From: an uncultured Clostridia bacterium
GTDB lineage: Bacteria; Bacillota; Clostridia; Oscillospirales; Ruminococcaceae
Length of the DNA stretch: 64,000 nucleotides
Assembly: GCA_947630825.1 (NCBI GenBank)
Contig: CANRJA010000010.1
Span: 1 to 64,000, forward strand
Direction of reading: 5' to 3'
Positions 24,559-32,588 of this stretch are shown here, piece by piece. Numbering within the stretch: the first letter of the stretch is position 1; every line of letters starts with the position of its first letter. The translations under genes were made by a program, and so were the position numbers. The notes under the pieces were generated by a model. It made no database searches and was not told the origin of the DNA. It saw nothing but the letters and a program-made list of their open reading frames with translations.

Positions 24559-25071
24559 TTAATCCGCCTCCAAAATTTTCTTTAGATGTGATTTAGCGCG
24601 CTGAATACGTTTATGAACGGCATCCTCGCTTATTTCAAACAATTTTGAAATATCTTTAGTTGATCTGCCGTAGATATAGTACATATATAAAATATCCTTT
24701 TCATTCTGGTTAAGGTTAGAAAGTGCCGATTCCAAATCAGACGATTCAGTTTTATCAAAGGTTTTCAGATCCAAATCGTCCTGAAACGGAATTTCTTTTT
24801 TCTTTTTATTTTTTCTATATATATCTATTGAAACATTTCTTACAATTATAACAAATTGATTAGCAGTTTTAGGGCAAATTGTTTTTTCAACTTTAGAGAA
24901 ATTTTTAGCAATACGCAAAAAGGCTTCCGAAACCGCATCCTCGGCGTCCTGCTGATTGCCGAGAATATTATAGGCGGTATACAACATGAGATTAAGATAT
25001 TTGTCATACAATTTTTTAAAAATTGTCTTATCCTCATCGTTGTCGATCATCGTCATGCAAACCATAAACAT
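24559..25071 (-). CDS. ECF-like RNA polymerase sigma factor
   Basis: 170 aa with only sigma regions 2 and 4. Region 2 (about 15-85) has the core-binding and -10-reading helices with DAEDAVSEAFLRIAKN. The linker is rich in Lys and Asp. Region 4 (about 108-168) has the helix-turn-helix RSTKDISKLFEISEDAVHKRIQRAKSH. AAAGGAG lies 8 nt upstream of the ATG and overlaps the end of a 59-codon ORF. With the coupled membrane protein it forms a likely surface-signal module. Its targets are unknown; the adjacent surface-protein genes are candidates. Confidence 0.9.
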   Translation of the reverse strand: MFMVCMTMIDNDEDKTIFKKLYDKYLNLMLYTAYNILGNQQDAEDAVSEAFLRIAKNFSKVEKTICPKTANQFVIIVRNVSIDIYRKNKKKKEIPFQDDLDLKTFDKTESSDLESALSNLNQNEKDILYMYYIYGRSTKDISKLFEISEDAVHKRIQRAKSHLKKILEAD

Positions 25072-25075
25072 AATA

Positions 25076-25255
25076 TCACACTCCTTTTACAATAATTAAC
25101 ATCAACATAATTATTTTCTCGGTGCGAATAAATTTGCTTTTAAAAACTAAAAAAAGAGTGTTAAGCAATGCGTTGTATACATTTCCGGCCAATTCAGATA
25201 AACCTACGTCTTTAAGTTTAATCTCTCCAGTCTTAAATTCAATTATACTTTCCAA
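25076..25255 (-). CDS. 59-aa leader ORF before the sigma factor
   Basis: Below the track's size limit. TTG start with a strong AAGGAGGAGAGG site 4-6 nt upstream. The product begins MESIIEFKTGEIKLKDVG and becomes hydrophobic and basic toward the end. Its TGA lies four bases before the sigma ATG, and the sigma ribosome site is within its last codons. It could be a small regulatory protein or a leader whose translation controls sigma synthesis. Family not recognised. Confidence 0.45.
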   Translation of the reverse strand: MESIIEFKTGEIKLKDVGLSELAGNVYNALLNTLFLVFKSKFIRTEKIIMLMLIIVKGV

Positions 25256-25370
25256 AACCTCTCCTCCTTATAAATATTCCTTAAATACTATTTACAAAAT
25301 CATTTTACACAAATCCAAAAATTCTTCACTAATTCGGGATAAAATTTAAACCTCCTTCGCAAAAATCACA

Positions 25371-25404
25371 AAAAAATATGTAGAAGAAAAAACTTCTACA
25401 TATA
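25371..25404 (-). terminator. Terminator after the orphan membrane protein
   Basis: Stem TATGTAGAAG/CTTCTACATA with loop AAAAAA, then minus-strand TTTTTTT. Paralogous to the 24.1-kb terminator. Confidence 0.75.
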
Positions 25405-25530
25405 TTATTAAGTAATAACGAATTTTTTTTATGTTTTTGGACAAAATAAAATAAAATTATTTAATTTTCGTATCACTGCACAAATCATATGCAAATTTTT
25501 TGTTAAAATTGATCACACTTTATATAAGAA

Positions 25531-25794
25531 TCAATACAAAGTCTTAAACTGTTTACGCAAAGACTTAACCCAAAAAGCAATCACAATGAGTAAGACTGCA
25601 ATAAAACAAGCCGCACGTCTTTTCGCTGTAGTAATCAATGTGAAGTATGGTTTCTTTTGAAGTTGAATTAATTTTGTCATTTTCTTTTGAAACTTACTAG
25701 ATAACTCAATTTGAGGCAAATTCAAATCAGATAAATCATTACAATCATTTTCAAAAGTTTTTTCCAAAGCAGTCATAAATGAAGACTTTTTCAT
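25531..25794 (-). CDS. Paralog of the sigma-coupled membrane protein, without a sigma gene
   Basis: 87 aa. Lines up along its length with the 101-aa protein (FMTALEKTFENDCNDL, KKMTKLIQLQKKPYFTLITT), with a 10-residue deletion after position 28, and ends in one membrane helix (about 57-76). GAGGGGG precedes the ATG. No sigma-factor remnant is found upstream, so after duplication only the partner was kept. The 3' flank and terminator are also duplicated. Confidence 0.6.
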   Translation of the reverse strand: MKKSSFMTALEKTFENDCNDLSDLNLPQIELSSKFQKKMTKLIQLQKKPYFTLITTAKRRAACFIAVLLIVIAFWVKSLRKQFKTLY

Positions 25795-26141
25795 CTTTAT
25801 CCCCCTCTATGATTTCTGACAATTTATTCTAATTTTCATCTAAAATGTTATTTTAAAAATTAAAATTTCTAATTTATATAGCTTTAGTATATCAAATTAT
25901 AATAAATTTCTCAATATATTATACTATAAAATTCACTAGAAATTTCTGCATTGTAAATAAATGTCGCAGTACATAGATTTACGTTTTTTCTTTTTTGTAT
26001 ATTTTTCCAAAGAGGTAAATACATAAAAAACCACTTATACAAAAGTATAAGCGGTATTATACATACCTGTTTATTGAAAATGAAATAGTAACGTAGTATA
26101 ATAACTGTAGAGTTATATCAAACTTAAAGAAGGCATTTTTG
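25795..26141. other. AT-rich intergenic region
   Basis: No gene seen. A hairpin CCACTTATAC/GTATAAGCGG (26031-26054) is followed on the minus strand by TTTTTTAT, a terminator pointing away from any minus-strand gene in view. The yjbR promoter lies at its right end. Confidence 0.5.
26074..26102 (+). promoter_or_regulatory. Promoter of the YjbR-family gene
   Basis: TTGAAA (26074-26079), 17-bp spacer, TATAAT (26097-26102). Confidence 0.7.
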
Positions 26142-26534
26142 ATGAACAGAGAACAGTTATTGCAATTTATATCGGAGAGGTACGGTATAGATGAAGAACA
26201 CCCTTGGATTAAGTACCCTAATCATACTGTATTTAGGCACTACAATAATAAGAAGTGGTTTGCGCTTATTATGGACATACCTAAAAACAGGCTTGGATTG
26301 GACGGAACCGATATGATAGATATACTTAACATCAAGTGCGACCCGTTATTAATAGGGACGCTTAGACAGGAAAGTGGATTTTATCCAGCATACCATATGA
26401 ATAAAACAAATTGGATATCCATTGCTTTAGACGGTAGTGTAAGTGAAGATAAAATAAAATGGTTGCTTGATATAAGTTTTGAATTAACGGCAATAAAGGA
26501 AAGGCATACAAAGAAGCAAAAGACTAATCAGTAA
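26142..26534 (+). CDS. MmcQ/YjbR-family protein
   Basis: 130 aa, cytoplasmic. The family has a CyaY-like alpha/beta fold and DNA-binding character has been proposed; its real role is unclear. Seen are FRHYNNKKWFALIM, the central LNIKCDPLL, YPAYHMNKTNWISIALDGS and a final helix KWLLDISFELT, all as in YjbR. I start at ATG 26142, one codon after the track's TTG, with AAGAAGG 8 nt upstream. Monocistronic with its own promoter; its transcript runs toward the tRNA-Arg terminator. Confidence 0.85.
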   Translation: MNREQLLQFISERYGIDEEHPWIKYPNHTVFRHYNNKKWFALIMDIPKNRLGLDGTDMIDILNIKCDPLLIGTLRQESGFYPAYHMNKTNWISIALDGSVSEDKIKWLLDISFELTAIKERHTKKQKTNQ

Positions 26535-26579
26535 GCAAAAATAAGAACGTGTAAACAAATAAATGAATATCAAACATAA

Positions 26580-26622
26580 GAAAAACCGCACTTTCACGAC
26601 GAAGTCCGTAATAATGCGGTTT
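26580..26622. terminator. Bidirectional terminator yjbR / tRNA-Arg
   Basis: Stem AAAACCGCA/TGCGGTTTT with T-rich ends on both strands, between the convergent genes. Confidence 0.75.
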
Positions 26623-26628
26623 TATCTA

Positions 26629-26706
26629 TTGGCGCGCCAGGAGGGACTCGAACCCCCGACCTACTGGTTCGTAGCCAGTCACTCTATCCAGCTGAGCTAC
26701 TGGCGC
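26629..26706 (-). tRNA. tRNA-Arg (anticodon ACG)
   Basis: On the minus strand: acceptor GCGCCAG/CTGGCGC, discriminator G, encoded CCA. Anticodon arm ACTGG-CTACGAA-CCAGT shows ACG (read as ICG). T-arm GGGGTTCGAGTCCC. Confidence 0.95.
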
Positions 26707-26856
26707 AATGATAAATTTAATATTTTAATTTTAACTTGTTTATTATATCAAACCAAAATGAAAAAGTCAAGCATTAAACTTAAAAAATATAATAACTGTT
26801 TTTCAACTCTAATTTTGTATTCTAACAACTTGCAGTAACACCGCATATATATCAAA

Positions 26857-26890
26857 AACCGCCGAAGTTTTAACCCTCGACGGTTCTTTT
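26857..26890. terminator. Terminator of the YD-repeat/Fn3 gene
   Basis: Stem based on AACCGCCGAA/TCGACGGTT, T-runs on both sides. A degenerate copy of this terminator stands at about 28547-28575 beside the pseudogene fragment. Confidence 0.75.
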
Positions 26891-26892
26891 TA

Positions 26893-28275
26893 TTATTTTA
26901 CCTTGATCTTATCTATCGCACTCAATTTGCTGTAGATTTTTATCTCTTTACCCTTTTTATTTCTGTAAGATGCGTATGTACTTATTTTTACATAATAAGT
27001 TTTGTTCTTCTTTATTTTCTTGCTATTTATATTGATACTGTTTGTCTTAACATTTTTCTTGAAAACGGTTTTCTTAAAGTTCTTATCTTTAGACATCTGA
27101 ACCTTATAGCCCCATGCCTTCTTTACATTTTTCCATGATACTTGAATGTTCTTTGATTTGCTCTTTAACGAAAGCTTTTTAATCTTAGAATTTTGCATAG
27201 CCTTATTTGCAACTTTTTTATCCTTTGCAACTGCTTTTGCACTGCGGATTGAAGAAATAGGCTTCATTGATTTTTTACTGCCTATCTTTGCATATTTTGC
27301 CTTTTCCCAATAACCGCCTTTTCCTTTTCCGGATATCATGTTTCCTTTTGAATCGTAAGAATATTTCATCCAACCAATTTCAGTCTCATACTTATTTTTA
27401 AAATATGTTACATTTCCTTTTGAGTCATAAGTATACTTATCCCAGTTGCCCTCACTATCCCCATAATAAGTTTTGTTTCCTTTTGAATTATAACTGTATT
27501 TTGTCCATACTCCATCACTGTCTATTGTGTATGTTAAATTACCCATGATATCATAAGTCGATTTGGACCAATATCCATTAGTATCCTTAAAGTATTCTGT
27601 TTGCACTTTTTTATTGTTATAATAAGTATACGTTCTCGTAGATACTAAACCGCTTTTCTTATGTTTACAAGATGTCTCATTGCCATATGCGTCGTATGTA
27701 TACTCTATCAAACCATCAGTGTCATCATCACTGCTAATTATATTTCCGTTTTCATCATAGATGCATTTATACCAATCGCCGTCACTGTACTTTAAATCTT
27801 CTGTTTTTATTTTTCCGTTTGCAAAATAAGTATATGTTTTCTTGTACCACGAACCATCGCTGCTTTGATTAAAAGTACAATTTCCATGCGAGTCAAATTT
27901 GGATTTTTCCCAAGAGCCATCCAACGATTGATAATGATATGTTATATTTCCCAATTTATCATAATTATATTTTTCCCATGAACCGTCATTGTTCTCAATA
28001 TACTCAGTCTTCTTTTTTCCATTTTTATAGTAAGTGTATTTATGTATTTGAGAGTCACCATTTTTGTATTCTCTGTATATCTCATTTCCTTTTGAATCGT
28101 AAGTATACTTCTCCCAGCCGTTATCTTTATCCTCATAATATGTACAAACATATCCTTTTGTCGGTTTCACAACACCATTACTATCTGAATCATCGCTTTC
28201 TGCTGACGAAGGCAAAACACTAACTAAGCTGACTGCAATAACTGAAGCTGTTATCAAATTCAGAATTTTTTTCAT
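26893..28275 (-). CDS. Secreted YD-like repeat protein with Fn3-like C-terminus
   Basis: 460 aa from ATG 28275 (AGGAG about 10 nt upstream; the track's start adds 16 residues). Signal peptide about 1-26. About ten tandem repeats of 20-25 residues with the pattern W-x-K-x-x-Y-D-S-x-G-N (about 45-330) resemble the YD repeats of Rhs and wall-associated proteins. No toxin domain or Rhs core boundary (DPxGL) is present. A Lys-rich linker and Fn3-like domain (about 370-460) end the protein, as in several other genes here. Likely a surface-bound sugar- or wall-binding protein; exact role unknown. Confidence 0.8.
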   Translation of the reverse strand: MKKILNLITASVIAVSLVSVLPSSAESDDSDSNGVVKPTKGYVCTYYEDKDNGWEKYTYDSKGNEIYREYKNGDSQIHKYTYYKNGKKKTEYIENNDGSWEKYNYDKLGNITYHYQSLDGSWEKSKFDSHGNCTFNQSSDGSWYKKTYTYFANGKIKTEDLKYSDGDWYKCIYDENGNIISSDDDTDGLIEYTYDAYGNETSCKHKKSGLVSTRTYTYYNNKKVQTEYFKDTNGYWSKSTYDIMGNLTYTIDSDGVWTKYSYNSKGNKTYYGDSEGNWDKYTYDSKGNVTYFKNKYETEIGWMKYSYDSKGNMISGKGKGGYWEKAKYAKIGSKKSMKPISSIRSAKAVAKDKKVANKAMQNSKIKKLSLKSKSKNIQVSWKNVKKAWGYKVQMSKDKNFKKTVFKKNVKTNSININSKKIKKNKTYYVKISTYASYRNKKGKEIKIYSKLSAIDKIKVK

Positions 28276-28410
28276 AATACTATTTCTCCTATATTTAAAA
28301 TTATATAATAAAAGACACAGCACGCCCTAATAGCATACTACGTCCATTATCCTACAACTATAAATCAAAGCAGCATTTTGTGTACAACTAATAAAGGTTA
28401 AGCAATTAAG

Positions 28411-28419
28411 CCCCCCCCC
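28411..28419. repeat. Homopolymer tract of nine C
   Basis: Nine consecutive C in an otherwise AT-rich region, two bases before a TTGACA box. Such tracts can change length by slippage. Confidence 0.8.
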
Positions 28420-28574
28420 GTTGACATTTAATGACATTAAATATTGTACACATAAACATTCCTCCATGATAATAAAATCATAACATCTTTCGGCAGGATT
28501 GTCAAGCATTTTAAGATAAAAGATAAAAACTTGTACTTTAGCATATAAAAGCCGTCGAAGTTCTTAGTCAGTTT

Positions 28575-28656
28575 TTATTTATTATATACCTTAATCTTTT
28601 TAACCGTAATAAATTTGCTGAAAAGCTTTACTTCCTTGACCTTTTTAATCAATGTG
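28575..28656 (-). pseudogene. Relic of an Fn3-type gene 3' end
   Basis: The minus strand reads KKVKEVKLFSKFITVKKIKVYNK and stop. This lines up with the end of the YD-repeat/Fn3 protein (KKGKEIKIYSKLSAIDKIKVK, stop). Just past the stop is a degenerate copy of that gene's terminator (AAGCCGTCGAAGTTC versus AACCGCCGAAGTTT). The 5' part is lost. It shows that a second Fn3-tailed gene once stood here. Confidence 0.7.
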
Positions 28657-28676
28657 AAATTATAGATATTTCACTG

Positions 28677-28704
28677 TTGACAAAAAAATCTAAACTATTA
28701 TAAT
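28677..28704 (+). promoter_or_regulatory. Promoter of the alpha-galactosidase gene
   Basis: TTGACA (28677-28682), 16-bp spacer, TATAAT (28699-28704). No cre-like or other operator is evident. Confidence 0.75.
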
Positions 28705-28741
28705 AAAGTTACTAATTTTATTTAATGAAAGGAAAGAAATT

Positions 28742-30004
28742 ATGATTACAAAAACAGCACCTATGGGCTGGAACAGCTGGGACTGTTACGGCACCTCTGT
28801 TACTGAGGAAATTGTAAAACAAAATGCCGACTTTATGGCAAAGCATTTGAAAAAATACGGCTGGGAATACATTGTAATTGACGCCCAATGGTTTGAACCT
28901 AAGGCTACAACACATAGCTATAATCAGTTTACCGAGCTTTGTATGGATGAATATTCAAGACTTATTCCCACAGAAAACCGTTTTCCGTCTTCAAAAGGAG
29001 GCAAGGGCTTTGCTCCTTTAGTAGAATATATTCATTCGCTTGGTCTTAAATTCGGAATACATATTATGAGAGGAATTCCTCGTCAGGCTGTTCACAGAAA
29101 CACCAAAATAAAAGGCTCTGACAAAACTGCCCGTCAGATTGCAAAAACCTCAAGCATTTGTAAATGGAACACCGATATGTACGGAGTTGACCCGTCTAAG
29201 GACGGCGCAAAGGAATATTACGATAGCATTTTTGAGCTATATGCTTCATGGGGCGTTGATTTTATCAAATGCGACGATATTGCCCGTGAGCTTCCGCACG
29301 AGGAGGAAGAGCTTTTAATGATCAGTGATTCCATTCATAACTGCGGACGGAATATGATATTTAGTATCTCGCCTGGTCCGGCACTTCTTGAAAAAGCCGA
29401 GCTTTACAAGCAAGTATCAAATATGTGGAGAATTACCGACGATTTCTGGGACGATTGGGAGCTTCTTTACGATATGTTTTCACGTGCCGAAAAATGGTGT
29501 ACACACGCAGGAGCAGGTCACTGGCCTGATGCAGATATGCTGCCGATTGGTCCTATCAAACAAGACTATGATAAGTCGATCCGCACCAACTTCGCTCGCA
29601 GCGAGCAAATTACAATGATGACTCTGTGGAGCATACTTCGTTCTCCTCTTATTATCGGCGGAGAGATGACCGGCTTTGATGATTTTACAATGGGTCTTGT
29701 TACCAATGAAGGAATTCTTGAAATGCACAGGAATGCACGTCATTCTCATCAGGTGTGGCGAAAGGAAATTGACGGCATTGAACATATTCTATGGATGGCT
29801 GTAAGTTCACAAGGCGGCATATACATAGCTGTATTTAATACCGGCAGTGCTGACAGCGAAATTGAAATACCTCTTACCGACCTTGAGATTTATGACAAGA
29901 TATTCGGAACAGAGCTTTGGAGCGGAAAAGATATTTCCGCAAAAGACAGCTTAAAAATTGCACTTGAAAGTCACGGGGCAAAGGCATACTTATTAAAGTC
30001 ATAA
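28742..30004 (+). CDS. GH27 alpha-galactosidase, cytoplasmic
   Basis: Removes terminal alpha-1,6-galactose from oligosaccharides such as raffinose or galactomannan fragments. The N-terminal PMGWNSWD is the GH27/GH36 clan signature. The nucleophile is likely Asp178 in FIKCDD, and the acid/base Asp233 or Asp234 in RITDDFWDDW. GHWPDADML and the LRSPLIIGGEM strand follow. The C-terminal beta-sandwich (about 335-420) ends ESHGAKAYLL. No signal peptide, so it acts on imported sugars, but no transporter is adjacent. GAAAGGAAAG precedes the ATG. The last 190 bp are repeated downstream at 30918-31107. Confidence 0.92.
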   Translation: MITKTAPMGWNSWDCYGTSVTEEIVKQNADFMAKHLKKYGWEYIVIDAQWFEPKATTHSYNQFTELCMDEYSRLIPTENRFPSSKGGKGFAPLVEYIHSLGLKFGIHIMRGIPRQAVHRNTKIKGSDKTARQIAKTSSICKWNTDMYGVDPSKDGAKEYYDSIFELYASWGVDFIKCDDIARELPHEEEELLMISDSIHNCGRNMIFSISPGPALLEKAELYKQVSNMWRITDDFWDDWELLYDMFSRAEKWCTHAGAGHWPDADMLPIGPIKQDYDKSIRTNFARSEQITMMTLWSILRSPLIIGGEMTGFDDFTMGLVTNEGILEMHRNARHSHQVWRKEIDGIEHILWMAVSSQGGIYIAVFNTGSADSEIEIPLTDLEIYDKIFGTELWSGKDISAKDSLKIALESHGAKAYLLKS

Positions 30005-30062
30005 TTTTTAATTAAATCATAAAAAAAGTATAAAGAAGTGAAAAATTACGCAGGAGCAATAA

Positions 30063-30800
30063 ATGGACTACAAAACAATTACGGACAAATATTATTCTAT
30101 GTGGGTCGGAATGGATATAAGCGGCAAACGTGAAAAAGTTGAATTTGTCTATTGCGCCGAACGCGATACAATTCAACCCGGCTATGGAAACAGTTTCGAT
30201 TTATGGATTTGGTCAGATGTAAATGGAATAATTGTTTCATACGGAACGCGTGTAAAACCGGTTATAGACGCTCTCAAAGAAAATTTATGTGGAGAATTGA
30301 AGCTAAGCGAAATCAAAGATATAGTACAGAATATTTATAGCGGAAAGTTTTCGTGTGGCAGAAAACTTGTGTATTGTGGGAGTAACTATATCTCCGAAAG
30401 AGCACATATTTTATCAAAAACAGATTATGATTTATACGAAAAATTTTATAAAAAATGCAACCCGAAACTACGCGATGTAAGTTGGCTGCGAGAGTATTTT
30501 GATGATATATCGGGTATGTGCTGTGGAATCGTTGAGGACGGTATTCTTGTATGTTGCACCGATGCACCGCAGATGCCTTATATGAATAATTTGGTTCAAG
30601 AAATAGGAATTAACACATTGACAGAATATCGTGGCAGACATTTTGCTTCGGACTGTGCGGCATTATGTGTTGAGCAAATTACGAAAAACGGTAAATGTCC
30701 ACAATGGTCGTGCGGCATAAATAATATTGCCTCTCTGAAAACCGCTGAAAGAGTCGGGTTTAAAACTCTTGGCGAATATATCTGCGTCACACGAGATTAA
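30063..30800 (+). CDS. GNAT-family acetyltransferase
   Basis: 245 aa. The C-terminal part (about 130-245) has the GNAT fold of the GNAT_acetyltran type: GINTLTEYRGRHFASDCAALCV for the acetyl-CoA loop and helix, and SCGINNIASLKTAERVGFKTLGEY at the end. The N-terminal half is less conserved. Substrate unknown. AGGAGCAATAA is just before the ATG. It sits between the full GH27 gene and a partial copy of that gene's 3' end, so it either arrived with a duplication or split one. Confidence 0.75.
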   Translation: MDYKTITDKYYSMWVGMDISGKREKVEFVYCAERDTIQPGYGNSFDLWIWSDVNGIIVSYGTRVKPVIDALKENLCGELKLSEIKDIVQNIYSGKFSCGRKLVYCGSNYISERAHILSKTDYDLYEKFYKKCNPKLRDVSWLREYFDDISGMCCGIVEDGILVCCTDAPQMPYMNNLVQEIGINTLTEYRGRHFASDCAALCVEQITKNGKCPQWSCGINNIASLKTAERVGFKTLGEYICVTRD

Positions 30801-30917
30801 CGCATAAACAAAAAATGTGTATAATTGAGTATCGAACGCAACTTTCGCAATGGCGGTTCCAGAGATACTGTCTTATGTCAATGCTATCAAACGTAAACGC
30901 TATTTTCATAAATTGAT

Positions 30918-31107
30918 ATTTTATTTTGTATATGCAATTTTCAATACCGGCGATAAAAACAGCGAAATCGAAATACCACTTTCCGACCTTGAGATTTACG
31001 ACAAGATATTCGGAACAGAGCTTTGGAGCAGAAAAGAAGTATCCGCAGAAAACACTTTGAAAGTCAAGCTCGAAAGCCATGGAGCTAAAGCGTATTTTTT
31101 TAAATAA
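30918..31107 (+). pseudogene. Partial copy of the alpha-galactosidase 3' end
   Basis: About 190 bp closely similar to 29815-30004. It encodes a C-terminal sandwich piece (IFNTGDKNSEIEIPLSDLEIYDKIFG ... LESHGAKAYFFK) without the catalytic barrel. The track's 85-aa ORF begins with 20 unrelated residues and has no good ribosome site. A relic of a second GH27 gene or of a segmental duplication that now flanks the GNAT gene. Confidence 0.8.
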
Positions 31108-31182
31108 TAAAAATTATAAATCAATCGTTTAGAAATGTCTAAGTACAAAAGTTACGACCTTTTTTAGAACGATAAACCTTGC

Positions 31183-31219
31183 ATAAAGCCCCAAATCCGT
31201 TTAGGATTTGGGGCTTTAT
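31183..31219. terminator. Strong bidirectional terminator
   Basis: Perfect 16-bp stem ATAAAGCCCCAAATCC/GGATTTGGGGCTTTAT with a 5-nt loop. It separates the convergent GH27/GNAT and C_GCAxxG_C_C genes. Confidence 0.85.
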
Positions 31220-31265
31220 AAATTTTAATATGTAGTAATATTTAAGCTATCTGGTTCTTTTGCTT

Positions 31266-31730
31266 TTATTTTTTTACATCTAATGTGCTGAAATACTTTT
31301 CATCTAAATTCTTTGCGGCGAGCTCTACTAGCTCAACGCAAGGTCTTTTTTTATAGTAACCGTCAGTTCTCAACTCCGGCACAGGATTATCCGCTCCCTT
31401 TTGAGACAGACCCAAAAGCTCCCTGCATATTATTGAGCCGTTTTGCTGTCTAAACTTCTCAGCGAGTTCCTGAACGTTTTTATAGTGTTCGGCTTTGGCC
31501 TTGTTATCCCTTGCGTCATAACCGCCCTCTAACATTCCAAGCGCCATAAACGAACCTGTCAATGCACCGCAAACCTCTCTCATTCTACCCATTCCACCGC
31601 CGAATGACGACGAGATTTTAACAGCGGTATCAAAGTCAATACCAAGCTCTTCGGCGAACGCGCCAAAAACCGCCTGAGAACAATTATACCCGCTTTTAAA
31701 AAGCTCTACAGCTTTTTTCGAGTGGTCCAT
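31266..31730 (-). CDS. C_GCAxxG_C_C family protein
   Basis: 154 aa, cytoplasmic. The four marker cysteines of this family are in place: Cys17 (YNCSQAV), Cys54 in the CGAxxG motif (EVCGALTG), Cys102 (SIICREL) and Cys131 (RPCVELV). Members are thought to be redox or metal proteins, often near electron-transfer genes, but the function is not established. The ATG is preceded by a GGGGG run (about 7 nt). Alone between two terminators. Confidence 0.88.
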   Translation of the reverse strand: MDHSKKAVELFKSGYNCSQAVFGAFAEELGIDFDTAVKISSSFGGGMGRMREVCGALTGSFMALGMLEGGYDARDNKAKAEHYKNVQELAEKFRQQNGSIICRELLGLSQKGADNPVPELRTDGYYKKRPCVELVELAAKNLDEKYFSTLDVKK

Positions 31731-31875
31731 ATAGTATCCCCCTTCAAAACATTTTGATATTATGCATTATAATATATTATATACTTTGAAAGAGGAAAAG
31801 TAAACTTTGTTTTTTGCTAACATTTATGCCTATCACCAATATGCTTAATTTAAGAGATTAATATAATCAGAAAAT

Positions 31876-32571
31876 CTACTTAGTTTTTTTCGATACATAT
31901 TTTGAATAATCGCCTTCGACCTTTACTCCGTAATTAATTGTAATAGCTTTTACTCTCACATAATAATTAGATTTCCTTTTCAAGCCCTTTACCATAACTG
32001 AATTTTTATCACTTGAAACAGTTTCGTAACTTACATTATTATTACCCTTTTTATTAGCAGAAACCTTTACCCTGTATTTAGTTGCACCGGGAATCTTCTT
32101 CCAAGTAATTTTAAAGCCTTTTTTTATTGCCCTTACCTTTGTAATTTTTACTCTTGACGGTTTAGTCATAGAAACTACCACCGGTTTTGCAGAGGTTGTT
32201 GAGGGCGGTGCAGCTGAAACCTGTGTAGTTGTTGTCTGACTTGTCATAACAGCATTTTTTGCCTCAAAGTTTTTTGTTTTATTTATATTACTGCTCGTTA
32301 TAACAAAGCATACTACAAGCACAACTGCTATAACTCCTCCGCAAATGCCGCAAATCATTCCTACCTTTTTTCCCTTCGGGTTTGGTTCACCGCTTTCGCC
32401 GAATACGAATTCATCATCATCCATATGAGAATCTTCATAACTATCATTAAACTGATCTTCAACAGAAGATTTTAGTTCGCCGCCACAATACGGACATACA
32501 TCATAGTCTTTATCCAGCGGTCTTCTGCAATATTGACAAGACTTAACTGTTTTTTGATCTACATATCTCAT
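31876..32571 (-). CDS. Zinc-ribbon membrane protein with outer Fn3-like domain
   Basis: 231 aa. N-terminal zinc ribbon (Cys12-x2-Cys15 and Cys26-x2-Cys29), an acidic linker, one membrane helix (about 70-95), a Thr-rich stretch, and a C-terminal Fn3-like domain (about 140-231) with ITWKKIPGATKYRVKVS. Zinc ribbon inside, Fn3 outside, so it could pass an outside signal to the cytoplasm. GATAGGAG precedes the ATG. It is the last gene of the 11-gene minus-strand run. Confidence 0.8.
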   Translation of the reverse strand: MRYVDQKTVKSCQYCRRPLDKDYDVCPYCGGELKSSVEDQFNDSYEDSHMDDDEFVFGESGEPNPKGKKVGMICGICGGVIAVVLVVCFVITSSNINKTKNFEAKNAVMTSQTTTTQVSAAPPSTTSAKPVVVSMTKPSRVKITKVRAIKKGFKITWKKIPGATKYRVKVSANKKGNNNVSYETVSSDKNSVMVKGLKRKSNYYVRVKAITINYGVKVEGDYSKYVSKKTK

Positions 32572-32588
32572 TTTGTTTTTCTCCTATC

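Larger units (their letters stand above)
28276..28741. other. Intergenic region with poly-C tract and gene relic
   Basis: It holds a run of nine C (28411-28419) followed at once by TTGACA (28421-28426). The Fn3 3' relic with degenerate terminator (28547-28656) and the GH27 promoter (28677-28704) are listed separately. The 60-aa ORF at 28327-28509 has no ribosome site. Confidence 0.55.

Noticed and set aside
26893-28275. Rhs/polymorphic toxin
   Set aside because: YD-like repeats only; no core boundary motif, no variable toxin end and no immunity gene.
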